From: DASRIA01 sp963816975
GTDB lineage: Bacteria; Actinomycetota; Thermoleophilia; Solirubrobacterales; JBBDJG01
Length of the DNA stretch: 64,000 nucleotides
Assembly: GCA_963816975.1 (NCBI GenBank)
Contig: CAWFMD010000006.1
Location: 1,550,001-1,614,000, forward strand
Direction: 5' to 3'
Part shown: positions 1 to 7,676 of the stretch, one piece after another
Layout: each line of letters begins with the position of its first letter
How positions within the stretch are numbered: the stretch's first letter is position 1
Translations under genes and position numbers: made by a program
The notes under the pieces: model-generated
Database searches by the model: none
What the model was told of the DNA's origin: nothing
What the model saw: only the letters and a program-made list of their open reading frames with translations

Positions 1-1989
1 GGCTTCGAGGGCCTGCCCACCCAGGCCTCCGACGCGACGACCGTGCCGGGCTCCGACGCCGAAGGCATGGTGACGATCGACGTCGACATCTCGCGGCCGA
101 CGATCCCGGCCCCGTCCGGCGGCTACCCGCTGATCGCGTTCATGCACGGTTGCTGCGCCGGTGACAAGTTTGCGTGGCAGTCTCCCGACTTCGGCTCCGG
201 CGAGCGGTGGCACTACAACAACGCGTGGTTCGCCGCGCGCGGGTACGTGGTGGTCAACTACACCTCGCGCGGCTTCCGCAACCAGTCCGGCGGTGGGGGT
301 TCGACCGGCGAGACCCAGCTCGACTCGCGCCGCTACGAGATCAATGACTTCCAGTACCTCACCGGCTTGATCGCGGACGACCCGTTCTTCAACGTCGATC
401 CGCAGAAGATCATCCCCACCGGCGGGTCCTATGGCGGCGGATTCGCTTGGCTCGCGCTCACGGACCCGAAGTGGCGCAGTCCGGGGGGCAAGGCGATGAA
501 GCTCGCGGCGACCGCGCCCAGGTATGGCTGGACCGACCTGGTGTACTCGCTGATCCCGAACGGGCATCACTCCCAGTACGCGGACAGGCTGCCCGCGTTC
601 AACGGGTCGACCTCCACCTCGCCGTTCGGAATCCCCAAACAGAGCATCGACAACCTCTTGTACGGCACCGGCCAGTTCGGGGCCACCTTCACGACCGACG
701 TCGACGCGGCATTCGTTTGCCTGGGCTCGTCCGAGCCGTTCGAGACCGCACCGGGGTGCCAGAACCCGATTGCCGACACCCTGCCGGAGTTCCTCGACGA
801 TCGCTCCGCCTACTACCAGAACCAGTGGTTCTCACGGATCGGGCGAGACGGCGGCCGCTGGTGGGACTGGTGGGGACGCCACCGGTCCAGGTCCGATTAC
901 CGCATCCCGATCTTCAACGCAGGCACGCTCACCGACCCGTTGTTCACGCCGGTGGAGAGCCTGCGGATGTCGAACCGCATCCAGCGGCAGATCCCGAAGT
1001 ACCCGATCAAGCAGTACTTCGGGGACTACCAGCACTTCGTGCAGAACAAGGCCAAGGAGTGGGGCGATCTGTGCGGTGCCGACCACCACGTCTGCACCTT
1101 CGCCGACTACCCGGGCGGCGACGTGAACGCGGCGCCCACCGGCCTGTACCGCACGGGCGTGACGAGCCGCCTGAACGACTTCATCGACCACTTCGCCAAG
1201 CCGCCGGGCAATCCGAGCGAGCCCAAGCCCACGAGCGACGTGACCGCGGCGCTGCAGATCTGCCCGCAGAACGCGTCGCCCGCGTACCCGGCGGACGAGC
1301 CGGGGCCGACCTTCACCGCCGGCACGTTCGACCAGCTCGCGCCCCACCGGCTGCGTTACGAGTTGACGGGGACGCAGACGACGACGAACAACGCGGAGCC
1401 GAATCCACACGCGGGCCAGGCGGACCCGATCACGAACCTGTTCGTCAACGCGGCGCGCTGCCCGGTTTCCACTGCTCCGGCCGGCGCGGGCGTCGCCGTC
1501 TACGACACCCCGGACCTGACGGCCACGGCGACGATGATCGGCGCCACGAAGGTGACCGTCGACTACCAGGCCTCGACCGCACAGGGCGTGCAGCTGAATG
1601 CCCGGCTCTATGACGTGTTGCCGAACGGCACGCAGGTGTTGGTCGACCGTGGTCCGTACCGAGTCGTGAACGCCAACGGACCGGCGACGTTCGAGCTGCA
1701 CGGCAACGGCTGGCGCTTCGAGCCCGGCCACAGGATTCGCATCGAGCTGGCCCAGGACGACGCGGGGTACCTGAAGGTCTCCGAGGTCGCCGCGACGATC
1801 ACGATCAACAAGGTGAAGCTGCGGATCCCGGTGCGCGAGCCGCAGCCACCTGTACGCGTGGACTACCGCACCTCGTTCGAGTTCTGCGCCGCGGAGCGCG
1901 ATTACCTGGGCGACGCGGCCTTCAACGCGAAGTACCGCGGCTGGCACTGGGGCATCGCCTTCTGGCGATGCATCTGGGAGAACTTCTGA
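1..1989 (+). CDS. CocE/NonD-like (peptidase S15-type) alpha/beta hydrolase, 5' end cut by window
   Basis: The reading frame is open from base 1, so the true start lies upstream; an internal GTG at 43 is not a convincing start. The protein has an alpha/beta hydrolase core with a GGSYGGG nucleophile elbow near position 395-415 of the gene, preceded by a conserved NYTSRGF stretch. The C-terminal third is beta-rich, as in the jelly-roll C-terminal domain of X-Pro dipeptidyl-peptidase/cocaine esterase (S15) proteins. These enzymes hydrolyse acyl esters or release dipeptides. Many Cys residues and the Gly/Ser/Asn-rich surface suggest an exported protein, but the signal peptide would be outside the window. 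Family assignment is good; the substrate is unknown. Confidence 0.75.
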   Translation, partial: GFEGLPTQASDATTVPGSDAEGMVTIDVDISRPTIPAPSGGYPLIAFMHGCCAGDKFAWQSPDFGSGERWHYNNAWFAARGYVVVNYTSRGFRNQSGGGGSTGETQLDSRRYEINDFQYLTGLIADDPFFNVDPQKIIPTGGSYGGGFAWLALTDPKWRSPGGKAMKLAATAPRYGWTDLVYSLIPNGHHSQYADRLPAFNGSTSTSPFGIPKQSIDNLLYGTGQFGATFTTDVDAAFVCLGSSEPFETAPGCQNPIADTLPEFLDDRSAYYQNQWFSRIGRDGGRWWDWWGRHRSRSDYRIPIFNAGTLTDPLFTPVESLRMSNRIQRQIPKYPIKQYFGDYQHFVQNKAKEWGDLCGADHHVCTFADYPGGDVNAAPTGLYRTGVTSRLNDFIDHFAKPPGNPSEPKPTSDVTAALQICPQNASPAYPADEPGPTFTAGTFDQLAPHRLRYELTGTQTTTNNAEPNPHAGQADPITNLFVNAARCPVSTAPAGAGVAVYDTPDLTATATMIGATKVTVDYQASTAQGVQLNARLYDVLPNGTQVLVDRGPYRVVNANGPATFELHGNGWRFEPGHRIRIELAQDDAGYLKVSEVAATITINKVKLRIPVREPQPPVRVDYRTSFEFCAAERDYLGDAAFNAKYRGWHWGIAFWRCIWENF

Positions 1990-2038
1990 CCGAGGCGTAG
2001 TATCTGCCCCGGCAGCGAGCGGCGAGGAGGTCCATCTG

Positions 2039-3178
2039 ATGGCGACGGTTGAGTCTCCCGAGACTCTCGGGATCCGGCCCTTTGGCGAATTCGACGGCGT
2101 CTACGACGTTTGGCCGCGAGGGGAGCGGCCCGATGCGATCCGGGATGCGGCCCGCCGATTCCGCGCGCGCTTCGCGACCGACGAGAACCGCGTGCGGGCG
2201 GTGCAGACCGTGGACCTCGCGTCTGCGGCCTACCCGGTGTCGTTCGCGTTCCACGGCGCGGCCCGGACGCTGAACCCCTACATCAACATCGTGAACCGCC
2301 TCGTGATCGTGCAGTTCGAGGACTTCGAGGGCAACCTCAAGACGCTCGCATGGGAACCGACGATCGCGGAGGGGGCGGCCGAGGCGCCGTTCTACGACCA
2401 GCTGCTGAAGCGCTACGGCGAGTTCCTCTCCTACAAGGTCTTCGCGAACTTCTACAACACGGTCGCGCAGGCCATCGCCCGCTGCGGCATCACTCCGGCC
2501 GACGTCGACTACGTGAGCTTCGACCACCTGCACGTCCAGGACCTACGGCTGACCATGGGCACGACCCGTCCCGTACTGGGCGAGTCGCAGCCGCGCATGC
2601 CCTTCTTCCCCAACGCGAAGTTCCTGTTCCAGCGTAAGGAGGTCGACACCTTCAAGGCGCCGCATCCGACCCAGTGGGCGTGGTACGTGCCGGGCGGGAT
2701 GGACGACGTGATCGAGGACAACCTCGTGCTGCTCGACGGCGACGTCGAGCTCGGCAAGGGCGTGGCGATCGTATGGACTCCGGGACACACGGACGGCAAC
2801 CACAGCCTCGCGCTGAACACCGAGGACGGGGTCTGGATCACCTCCGAGAACGGCGTCAGCGCCGACTCCTGGCATCCCCATCAGTCGAAGATCCCCGGCA
2901 TCCGCAAGTACGCGGAGTTCTTCAACCGCGAGGTCGTGATGAACGCGAACACGCTCGAGGACTCGGTGGACCAGTACGACTCGATGGTCAAGGAGAAGGC
3001 GATCGCCGACCCCAACCCCAGGGATCCGCGCTGGCTGAACGTGTTCCCTTCCTCCGAGATGCCCGCCTGGCGCCGGCAGTGGCCGGTGATGCCGAGCTTC
3101 ACCTACGGCGGGATCAACTACGGTGCGATCCAGCGCCCGGCGAGCGCCAACGGGGCCGCCCGCAACGGCGCGGCGTAG
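2039..3178 (+). CDS. metallo-beta-lactamase-fold hydrolase with altered first metal motif
   Basis: 379 residues, ATG start with a GAGGAGG ribosome site about 9 bases upstream. The C-terminal half carries TPGHTDGNHS (His250), a hallmark of the metallo-beta-lactamase fold. The first metal motif is DHLHVQD (His163, His165, Asp168), which keeps HxH but has Q-D where the family normally has x-D-H. The roughly 150-residue N-terminal part is unusually long for the fold. Relatives are annotated as lactonases or MBL-fold hydrolases. It is followed 41 bases later by a SnoaL-like gene on the same strand, possibly one transcript. The reaction is not predictable; the changed motif could mean a mononuclear site. 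Confidence 0.7.
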   Translation: MATVESPETLGIRPFGEFDGVYDVWPRGERPDAIRDAARRFRARFATDENRVRAVQTVDLASAAYPVSFAFHGAARTLNPYINIVNRLVIVQFEDFEGNLKTLAWEPTIAEGAAEAPFYDQLLKRYGEFLSYKVFANFYNTVAQAIARCGITPADVDYVSFDHLHVQDLRLTMGTTRPVLGESQPRMPFFPNAKFLFQRKEVDTFKAPHPTQWAWYVPGGMDDVIEDNLVLLDGDVELGKGVAIVWTPGHTDGNHSLALNTEDGVWITSENGVSADSWHPHQSKIPGIRKYAEFFNREVVMNANTLEDSVDQYDSMVKEKAIADPNPRDPRWLNVFPSSEMPAWRRQWPVMPSFTYGGINYGAIQRPASANGAARNGAA

Positions 3179-3219
3179 TTCGCGGCGGCGTCCCGACAGC
3201 CGGCAGAGCAGGGGTAACG

Positions 3220-3669
3220 GTGTACAAGCTGATCGTCAGACGTATCGTGAGGCGCACGTTCGCACGCCTCAGCCAGGGCGAGTACGAGCAGATCGTGAAG
3301 CAATTCCGCCCGCAGTCGCGCTTCATGTTCGCGGGGGAGCACGCGCTCGGCGGCGAGCGGTGGGGCCAGGCGGCGGTGCGCGACTGGTTCGCGGACATGC
3401 AGCGGCGCTTCCCGGGCATCCAGATCGTGCCGCAGGAGGTCGTCGTCAACGGGTGGCCCTGGAACACGGTGATCGCCACACACCTCGAGATCAGCGCTCC
3501 GCGCCCGGGCGGGCGCGAGTATCGCAACGAAGGGATGCAGCTGCTGCGCCTGTCGTGGGGGCGGGTGGTCGAGGACCTGATCTTCGAGGACACGCTCGCG
3601 TTGGACGGCGAGCTGCGCCGCAGCGCGCATTCGGGTGAGCGTGAGCCGCTCGCGGAGCGCACGCCGTGA
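3220..3669 (+). CDS. SnoaL/NTF2-like protein
   Basis: 149 residues from a GTG start preceded by a purine-rich AGCAGGGG. The pattern of N-terminal helices, then RDWFADMQRRFPGIQI and a run of beta strands ending DLIFEDTLAL, is typical of the SnoaL-like fold of the NTF2 superfamily, which includes polyketide cyclases, isomerases and non-catalytic binding proteins. The first residues (YKLIVRRIVRRTF) are very basic. It sits just after the MBL-fold gene and may be cotranscribed with it. It is one of five SnoaL-like domains in the window. Function unknown. Confidence 0.7.
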   Translation: MYKLIVRRIVRRTFARLSQGEYEQIVKQFRPQSRFMFAGEHALGGERWGQAAVRDWFADMQRRFPGIQIVPQEVVVNGWPWNTVIATHLEISAPRPGGREYRNEGMQLLRLSWGRVVEDLIFEDTLALDGELRRSAHSGEREPLAERTP

Positions 3670-3747
3670 GCATCCACGGGCCGGCGCCGCTTTCTTGACG
3701 GTCACGCGGTAACGCGTGACTTCGCCTGTCCTACACTCGTTACGGGC

Positions 3748-4539
3748 ATGAAGAGGTCGGAACGCGGACAGGCGTCGGTCGAGTGGAGCGCATTGGGTCT
3801 GATGCTGGCGCTGCTGTTCGCGACCGCGGCATTCGCGGTGGCGCGGACCGACGCCTGGGAGTTCGGCGACGGCATCGTGCACTCGCTGGTGTGCGCCGTA
3901 AAGGGTGGGTGCGACGCGGGCGACGCTCTGTCCTTGGCGTACGGCGACGATGTCGCCGCGCAGATGCGCCGCTATGCCCCGAACGTGGCGTATGACCCGC
4001 GCAGCGCCGCGCTGCCGATCGACTTCCGCCGCTGCCGCAAGACCGGCTGCTCGGACGGGTCTGATGCGGCGCGCGAGGTCGCCCGCTCCAGCGCCGGGCT
4101 ACCCGTCACGGCCTTTACGCGCGTGGTCGACCGGCGCGCCGGGGGCGGGCCGCTGTACCTCCAGTACTGGTTCTACTACCCGGAGAGCTTCACCGGTGCC
4201 GTCGGCCGCGTGTTCGGCGACCGGTGGCCGGGGTATCACCCGGACGATTGGGAGGGATACCAAGTGCGGATCCCACCGGCGGGCCGCGCCTCTGCGCGCG
4301 CCACGGAGCACGGCGGCTACGGCGCCGGGTGGCAGCCCTGGACCGGGTGGATGAGCGTGGCCGGCGGCAGCCACGCCGGCCAGATCGTCGAGCGCGGCCG
4401 CGGCGGTCGCAACACCCGCGCCGAGCAGATCGACCTGATCCCCCTCGAACGCCTCGAGGGAACGTCGCGGCATCGGTTCGCGGTCCCGCCGCCGTGGGAC
4501 AAGGACGTGTACCGCCGGCCCGAGTCGGCCGGTTCCTGA
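3748..4539 (+). CDS. pilin-like N-terminally anchored protein with Vps62-like C-terminal domain
   Basis: 263 residues. The N-terminus, ERGQASVEWSALGLMLALLF, has the short basic leader, conserved Glu and hydrophobic helix typical of TadE/Flp-pilin-like proteins. The remaining 220 residues contain LYLQYWFYYPES and HPDDWEGYQV, reminiscent of the Vps62/DUF946-type fold in which a HxDDWE motif precedes beta structure. The C-terminus is basic and Pro-rich. It is likely exported or membrane-anchored, with the globular domain outside. No other pilus genes are nearby. Domain assignment of the C-terminus is by motif impression only. Confidence 0.6.
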   Translation: MKRSERGQASVEWSALGLMLALLFATAAFAVARTDAWEFGDGIVHSLVCAVKGGCDAGDALSLAYGDDVAAQMRRYAPNVAYDPRSAALPIDFRRCRKTGCSDGSDAAREVARSSAGLPVTAFTRVVDRRAGGGPLYLQYWFYYPESFTGAVGRVFGDRWPGYHPDDWEGYQVRIPPAGRASARATEHGGYGAGWQPWTGWMSVAGGSHAGQIVERGRGGRNTRAEQIDLIPLERLEGTSRHRFAVPPPWDKDVYRRPESAGS

Positions 4540-4547
4540 GCCGGCCG
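4526..4547. terminator. hairpin between convergent genes
   Basis: A perfect 7-bp stem (CGGCCGG/CCGGCCG) with an 8-base loop that contains the stop codon of the upstream plus-strand gene. The converging minus-strand gene ends 9 bases later. There is no clear T-run, so this is a GC-rich hairpin of the type common in actinobacteria rather than a classic intrinsic terminator. Confidence 0.45.
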
Positions 4548-4555
4548 GCGGGCGC

Positions 4556-4933
4556 TCAGGCGGGGGTGTGGCAGACGGCTTCGATGTTGTTGCCGTCGGG
4601 GTCGAGCACGAAGGCGCCGTAGTAGTCCGGGTGGTAGATCTCGCGAGTGCCGGGGCCGCCGTTGTCCTTGCCGCCGGCTGCGAGCGCCGCGGCGTGGAAG
4701 GCGTCCACGGTCTCGCGGTCCGCGGCCGCGAAGGCCACGTGGACCCCGCTGTCAGGCCCGCGATCACGCTTGGCGATCCAGAAGAACGGAAACTCGTCGC
4801 CGAAGCCGCAGACACCGGGAATCGGCTCCATCACGACCCTCATCCCGAGGGGGGAGAGCGCCTGCTCGTAGAACGCCCGGCTGCGCTCGTAGTCGTCCAC
4901 GTCCAGTCCGATGTGGTCAAGCCTGGGTTTCAT
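4556..4933 (-). CDS. VOC/glyoxalase-family protein
   Basis: 125 residues starting MKPRLDHIGLDVDDYERSRA, the typical beginning of a vicinal-oxygen-chelate fold protein; an in-frame upstream ATG would add 11 atypical residues and is not preferred. The first metal-ligand His is in LDHIGL, and later HVAF, YYGAFVLDPDGNNIEAV gives the usual final Glu-containing strand. VOC proteins include dioxygenases, isomerases, glyoxalase I and antibiotic-binding proteins. It overlaps nothing and is followed downstream by a convergent hairpin. The specific substrate is unknown. Confidence 0.8.
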   Translation of the reverse strand: MKPRLDHIGLDVDDYERSRAFYEQALSPLGMRVVMEPIPGVCGFGDEFPFFWIAKRDRGPDSGVHVAFAAADRETVDAFHAAALAAGGKDNGGPGTREIYHPDYYGAFVLDPDGNNIEAVCHTPA

Positions 4934-4972
4934 GAAGCCTCCATCGCGTGTCGGGCCCCCCATCACACCACG

Positions 4973-5260
4973 CTAGCCGTACCCGAGGTCGGCCAAAGTC
5001 TCCTCGTCCATGCCGAAGACGTGCCCCACCTCGTGCAGAACGGTGCGACGGACCTCCTCGACGTTCGGATTCGCGTCCCTGAAGATCACGATCCGCTGCA
5101 GGCCGCCGATCGGGTCGTAGATGCCCATCAGGCCCGCGGGGTGCCGGTCCTCGATCACGACGGCGACCTCGCCGAGCTGCGCCGCGAACTCGTCAGGCAG
5201 CTCGTCCAAGGCATCCTGCACCGCGGCGCGCACCTGTTCGTCTGTCAGCCGGGCCTGCAC
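4973..5260 (-). CDS. small zincin-type metallopeptidase-like protein
   Basis: 95 residues from a GTG start (MQARLTDEQV); longer in-frame reading upstream is Arg/Pro-rich, atypical and runs into the divergent thioesterase gene, so it was discarded. The conserved feature is TVLHEVGHVFGMDEE, an HExxH zinc-binding helix with a downstream Glu, and FRDANP ahead of it. Proteins of this size and layout belong to the minimal gluzincin/zincin-like DUF1025-type family widespread in actinobacteria. Substrate and biological role are not known. The gene is divergent from the PaaI-type thioesterase with only 35 bases between starts. Confidence 0.75.
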   Translation of the reverse strand: MQARLTDEQVRAAVQDALDELPDEFAAQLGEVAVVIEDRHPAGLMGIYDPIGGLQRIVIFRDANPNVEEVRRTVLHEVGHVFGMDEETLADLGYG

Positions 5261-5295
5261 GGGACCAAGGCTAGACGGAAGGTAAGGTCCCCGCC

Positions 5296-5763
5296 GTGGA
5301 TGCTCTTCGCGAGCGCATGTCGGCGGCGATGGACGGCCGCCTGCCCGGCTTGTTCGGGGTCGAGTTGCTGCGCATCGAGCACGGCGCGACCGAGACACGC
5401 CTGGAGCTGAAGGAAGAGCACCTGGCGCCGAACGACTTCCTCCATGCAGGCACGGTGATCACCCTTGCGGACACGAGCTGCGGCATGGGGTGTTTGGCTT
5501 CGCTGCCGGAAGGCGCAGTGGGGTTCACGACGATCGAGCTGAAGACCAACTTCCTCGCCACGGCGCGCGAGGGGGCGCTGCGGTGCGAGGCACGGCTCGT
5601 GCACGGGGGCCGCCGCACCCAGCTGTGGGACGCGACGGTCGCCCGCGAGGCCGATCAGCGCGTGATCGCACTGTTCCGCTGCACGCAGTACCTGCTACAG
5701 GCGGACGACGCCCGTACCGAGCGTCAGCGCCAGAACGCCGAACTCCCCAAGGAGGAGACATGA
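5296..5763 (+). CDS. PaaI-type hotdog-fold thioesterase
   Basis: 155 residues from a GTG start. It has the PaaI family pattern: FGVELLRIEHG, NDFLHAGTVITLADTSCG (the helix carrying the His-Ala-Gly turn) and TTIELKTNFL. Such enzymes hydrolyse aromatic or aliphatic acyl-CoA thioesters, often to release CoA from dead-end intermediates of aromatic degradation. The stop codon overlaps the start of the next SnoaL-like gene by 4 bases (ATGA), so the two are translationally coupled. The acyl-CoA specificity is unknown. Confidence 0.8.
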   Translation: MDALRERMSAAMDGRLPGLFGVELLRIEHGATETRLELKEEHLAPNDFLHAGTVITLADTSCGMGCLASLPEGAVGFTTIELKTNFLATAREGALRCEARLVHGGRRTQLWDATVAREADQRVIALFRCTQYLLQADDARTERQRQNAELPKEET

Positions 5764-6344
5764 GCGCACCAAGACGGTCGGCTCCAGCCGGCACGCGATC
5801 GTCCTCGAACGCCGGGCGGAACTCGGGGGCCGGGCCCAGCGCGGCCGTGCGTCGCAAGCGCGAGGCGACCGTGCGGGAGCACATGGAGTCCGAGAACCGC
5901 CATGACTTCGACACGACGATGAAGACGTTCCATCATCCCCGCTACGAGATCATCGCGACGGGCGAAGTCCATGACGGCGAGGGCGAGGTGGCGGACTACT
6001 TCAAGGAGACCCGGGCCGCGTTTCCGGACCAGCGCAACGAGCTGGTCGCGCTGCACCACGCCGATGACGCGGTGGTCGTCGAGTTCGACCTGAAGGGGAC
6101 GCACCTCGGGTCGCTGCGCGGCCTGCCGCCCACCGGTCGCGAGTTCACATGCCGCATGGTGGCCCTGTTCCTGTTCGAAGAGGATCGCCTGGTGGGCGAG
6201 CGCGTCTACTTCGACGTCGCCACGATCCAGCGCCAGCTGGGGATCGCCCACGACCCGCTGACGCTGAAAGGACGGTTGGCGACACTGGCAAATCACCCGC
6301 TCACGATCAGCCGCGCGGTGGTGCGCTCGGTCATCGGCCGGTAG
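5760..6344 (+). CDS. SnoaL-like ester cyclase family protein
   Basis: 194 residues. The ATG overlaps the stop of the thioesterase gene, preceded by a strong AAGGAGGAG site. After a Ser/Arg/Ala-rich N-terminus of about 35 residues the SnoaL fold begins: VREHMESENRHDFDTTMKTF, HDGEGEVADYFKETRAAFPD, GTHLGSLRGLPPTGREF and FEEDRLVGERVYFD. The conserved His/Asp positions resemble the active site of polyketide cyclase SnoaL relatives. Coupling with a thioesterase suggests a common pathway, but this is inference. The low-complexity leader may be partly untranslated if a later start is used. Confidence 0.75.
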   Translation: MSAPRRSAPAGTRSSSNAGRNSGAGPSAAVRRKREATVREHMESENRHDFDTTMKTFHHPRYEIIATGEVHDGEGEVADYFKETRAAFPDQRNELVALHHADDAVVVEFDLKGTHLGSLRGLPPTGREFTCRMVALFLFEEDRLVGERVYFDVATIQRQLGIAHDPLTLKGRLATLANHPLTISRAVVRSVIGR

Positions 6345-6410
6345 CCGCGCGCAACTTTTCGCGCACCTTCGGCTGGACGTTCGTACGATGGGTGCACTGC
6401 GTCTCCGGCA

Positions 6411-7607
6411 GTGGATTCGAACTCGGTGGAACTTGCAAAACGACAGCCCCTGTCGGCGCTGGCGGCATCCTTGGTCGCCCTCGCGCTGGTCCTGGCGCTC
6501 CTTCCCGGAGTCGCACACGCACGGCAGCTCGAGTGCGGCGAGCGCATCACGCAGGACGTAAAGCTCGACTCCGACCTGCACGACTGCGAAGGCGTGGGAC
6601 TCGTGATCGCGCGGGACGACGTCACTGTCGACCTCGCCGGCCACACGATCGACGGAACCGGGCGCGGCACCGGGATCGTGAACGGCTACGGCGCCGGCGG
6701 CCGCAGCGGGGTCCACATCCGCAACGGCACGGTGCGCGGCTTCAAGGTGGGCCTGCGCAGCGGGGGGCGCGGCACCACGCTGCGCCGCCTCACGGTCATT
6801 CGCAACGCCACCGGAGGGGTGGTCCTGCGCGGCTCCCGCTGCACCGTCGAGCGCAGCACGGTCGCCGAGAACGGGTACGGCCACGGCATCTCCATCGTGG
6901 CGGCGAGCGGCTGCAGGATCGATGCGAACCGCGTCTCCCGCCACCTCGGGGCCGGCATCCAGGCATCGCGGTCCAGGAGCCTCGTGATCGACGGCAACCG
7001 GGTCTTCTCCAACCGCCGCGCGGGAATCCTGCTGGCCGGCACGAGCGCCTCGACCGTCGAGGACAACACGGTCTCGAGGAACGAGACGGGGATCGCCCTC
7101 TTCGACCGGGCCGACTCGAACGTCGTGCGGCGCAACACCGCGGCTGCGAACGTGACCGGCATCGCGCTCACGTTCGGCGGAGCGGACAACCGCATCGAGC
7201 ACAACTCGGTCTCGGCCAGCGAGGGCGCTGCGATCCGTCTCGCCGAGACGGGCTCGCGCAACGCGGTCGTGCGGAATCTCGTGACCCTCAGCGCCGCGGA
7301 TGGGATCCGCGTGATCGACAGCGCCGCGCTGCGCATCGAGGGCAACTCCGTCTACGACAACCGCTCCGACGGCATCTTCGTCGCTGCGCAGGATGCCGGC
7401 GGCACCTCGATCAGCCGCAACACGACGAACCACAACGGCGACGACGGCATCGACGTCGACAGCGCGCTGGTCTCGATCGAGCAGAACATCGCCGAGTACA
7501 ACAACGACTTCGGCATCGAGGCGGCGCCGGGTGTCACGGACGCCGGCGGCAACAAGGCGGTCACGAACGGGAACGTTGCGCAGTGTGCCGGCGTGGAGTG
7601 CTTCTGA
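6411..7607 (+). CDS. secreted right-handed parallel beta-helix protein
   Basis: 398 residues from a GTG start. Residues 1-40 form a signal peptide with the hydrophobic core SLVALALVLALLPGVAHA and an Ala-His-Ala cleavage site. The mature part consists of about a dozen turns with the pattern N-x-V-x-x-N-x-x-G-I, e.g. VEDNTVSRNETGIALFD, typical of NosD/CASH (parallel beta-helix) proteins. The start of the mature region, CGERITQDVKLDSDLHDC with two Cys, recurs in secreted actinobacterial proteins of this class. Such proteins bind or cleave polysaccharides, but no catalytic residues can be assigned. A strong terminator follows. Confidence 0.85.
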   Translation: MDSNSVELAKRQPLSALAASLVALALVLALLPGVAHARQLECGERITQDVKLDSDLHDCEGVGLVIARDDVTVDLAGHTIDGTGRGTGIVNGYGAGGRSGVHIRNGTVRGFKVGLRSGGRGTTLRRLTVIRNATGGVVLRGSRCTVERSTVAENGYGHGISIVAASGCRIDANRVSRHLGAGIQASRSRSLVIDGNRVFSNRRAGILLAGTSASTVEDNTVSRNETGIALFDRADSNVVRRNTAAANVTGIALTFGGADNRIEHNSVSASEGAAIRLAETGSRNAVVRNLVTLSAADGIRVIDSAALRIEGNSVYDNRSDGIFVAAQDAGGTSISRNTTNHNGDDGIDVDSALVSIEQNIAEYNNDFGIEAAPGVTDAGGNKAVTNGNVAQCAGVECF

Positions 7608-7652
7608 TGGGCTGGCGACACCGCACCGCCGCTTAGACCAGCAAGCCTTGAC

Positions 7653-7676
7653 GCCGCGGCACGACGCCGCGGCTTT
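7653..7676 (+). terminator. intrinsic terminator after the beta-helix gene
   Basis: An 8-bp perfect stem GCCGCGGC / GCCGCGGC with loop ACGAC, followed by TTTACTCTT. It lies 45 bases after the beta-helix stop and immediately before the stop of the convergent 3-hydroxyacyl-CoA dehydrogenase gene. Confidence 0.7.
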
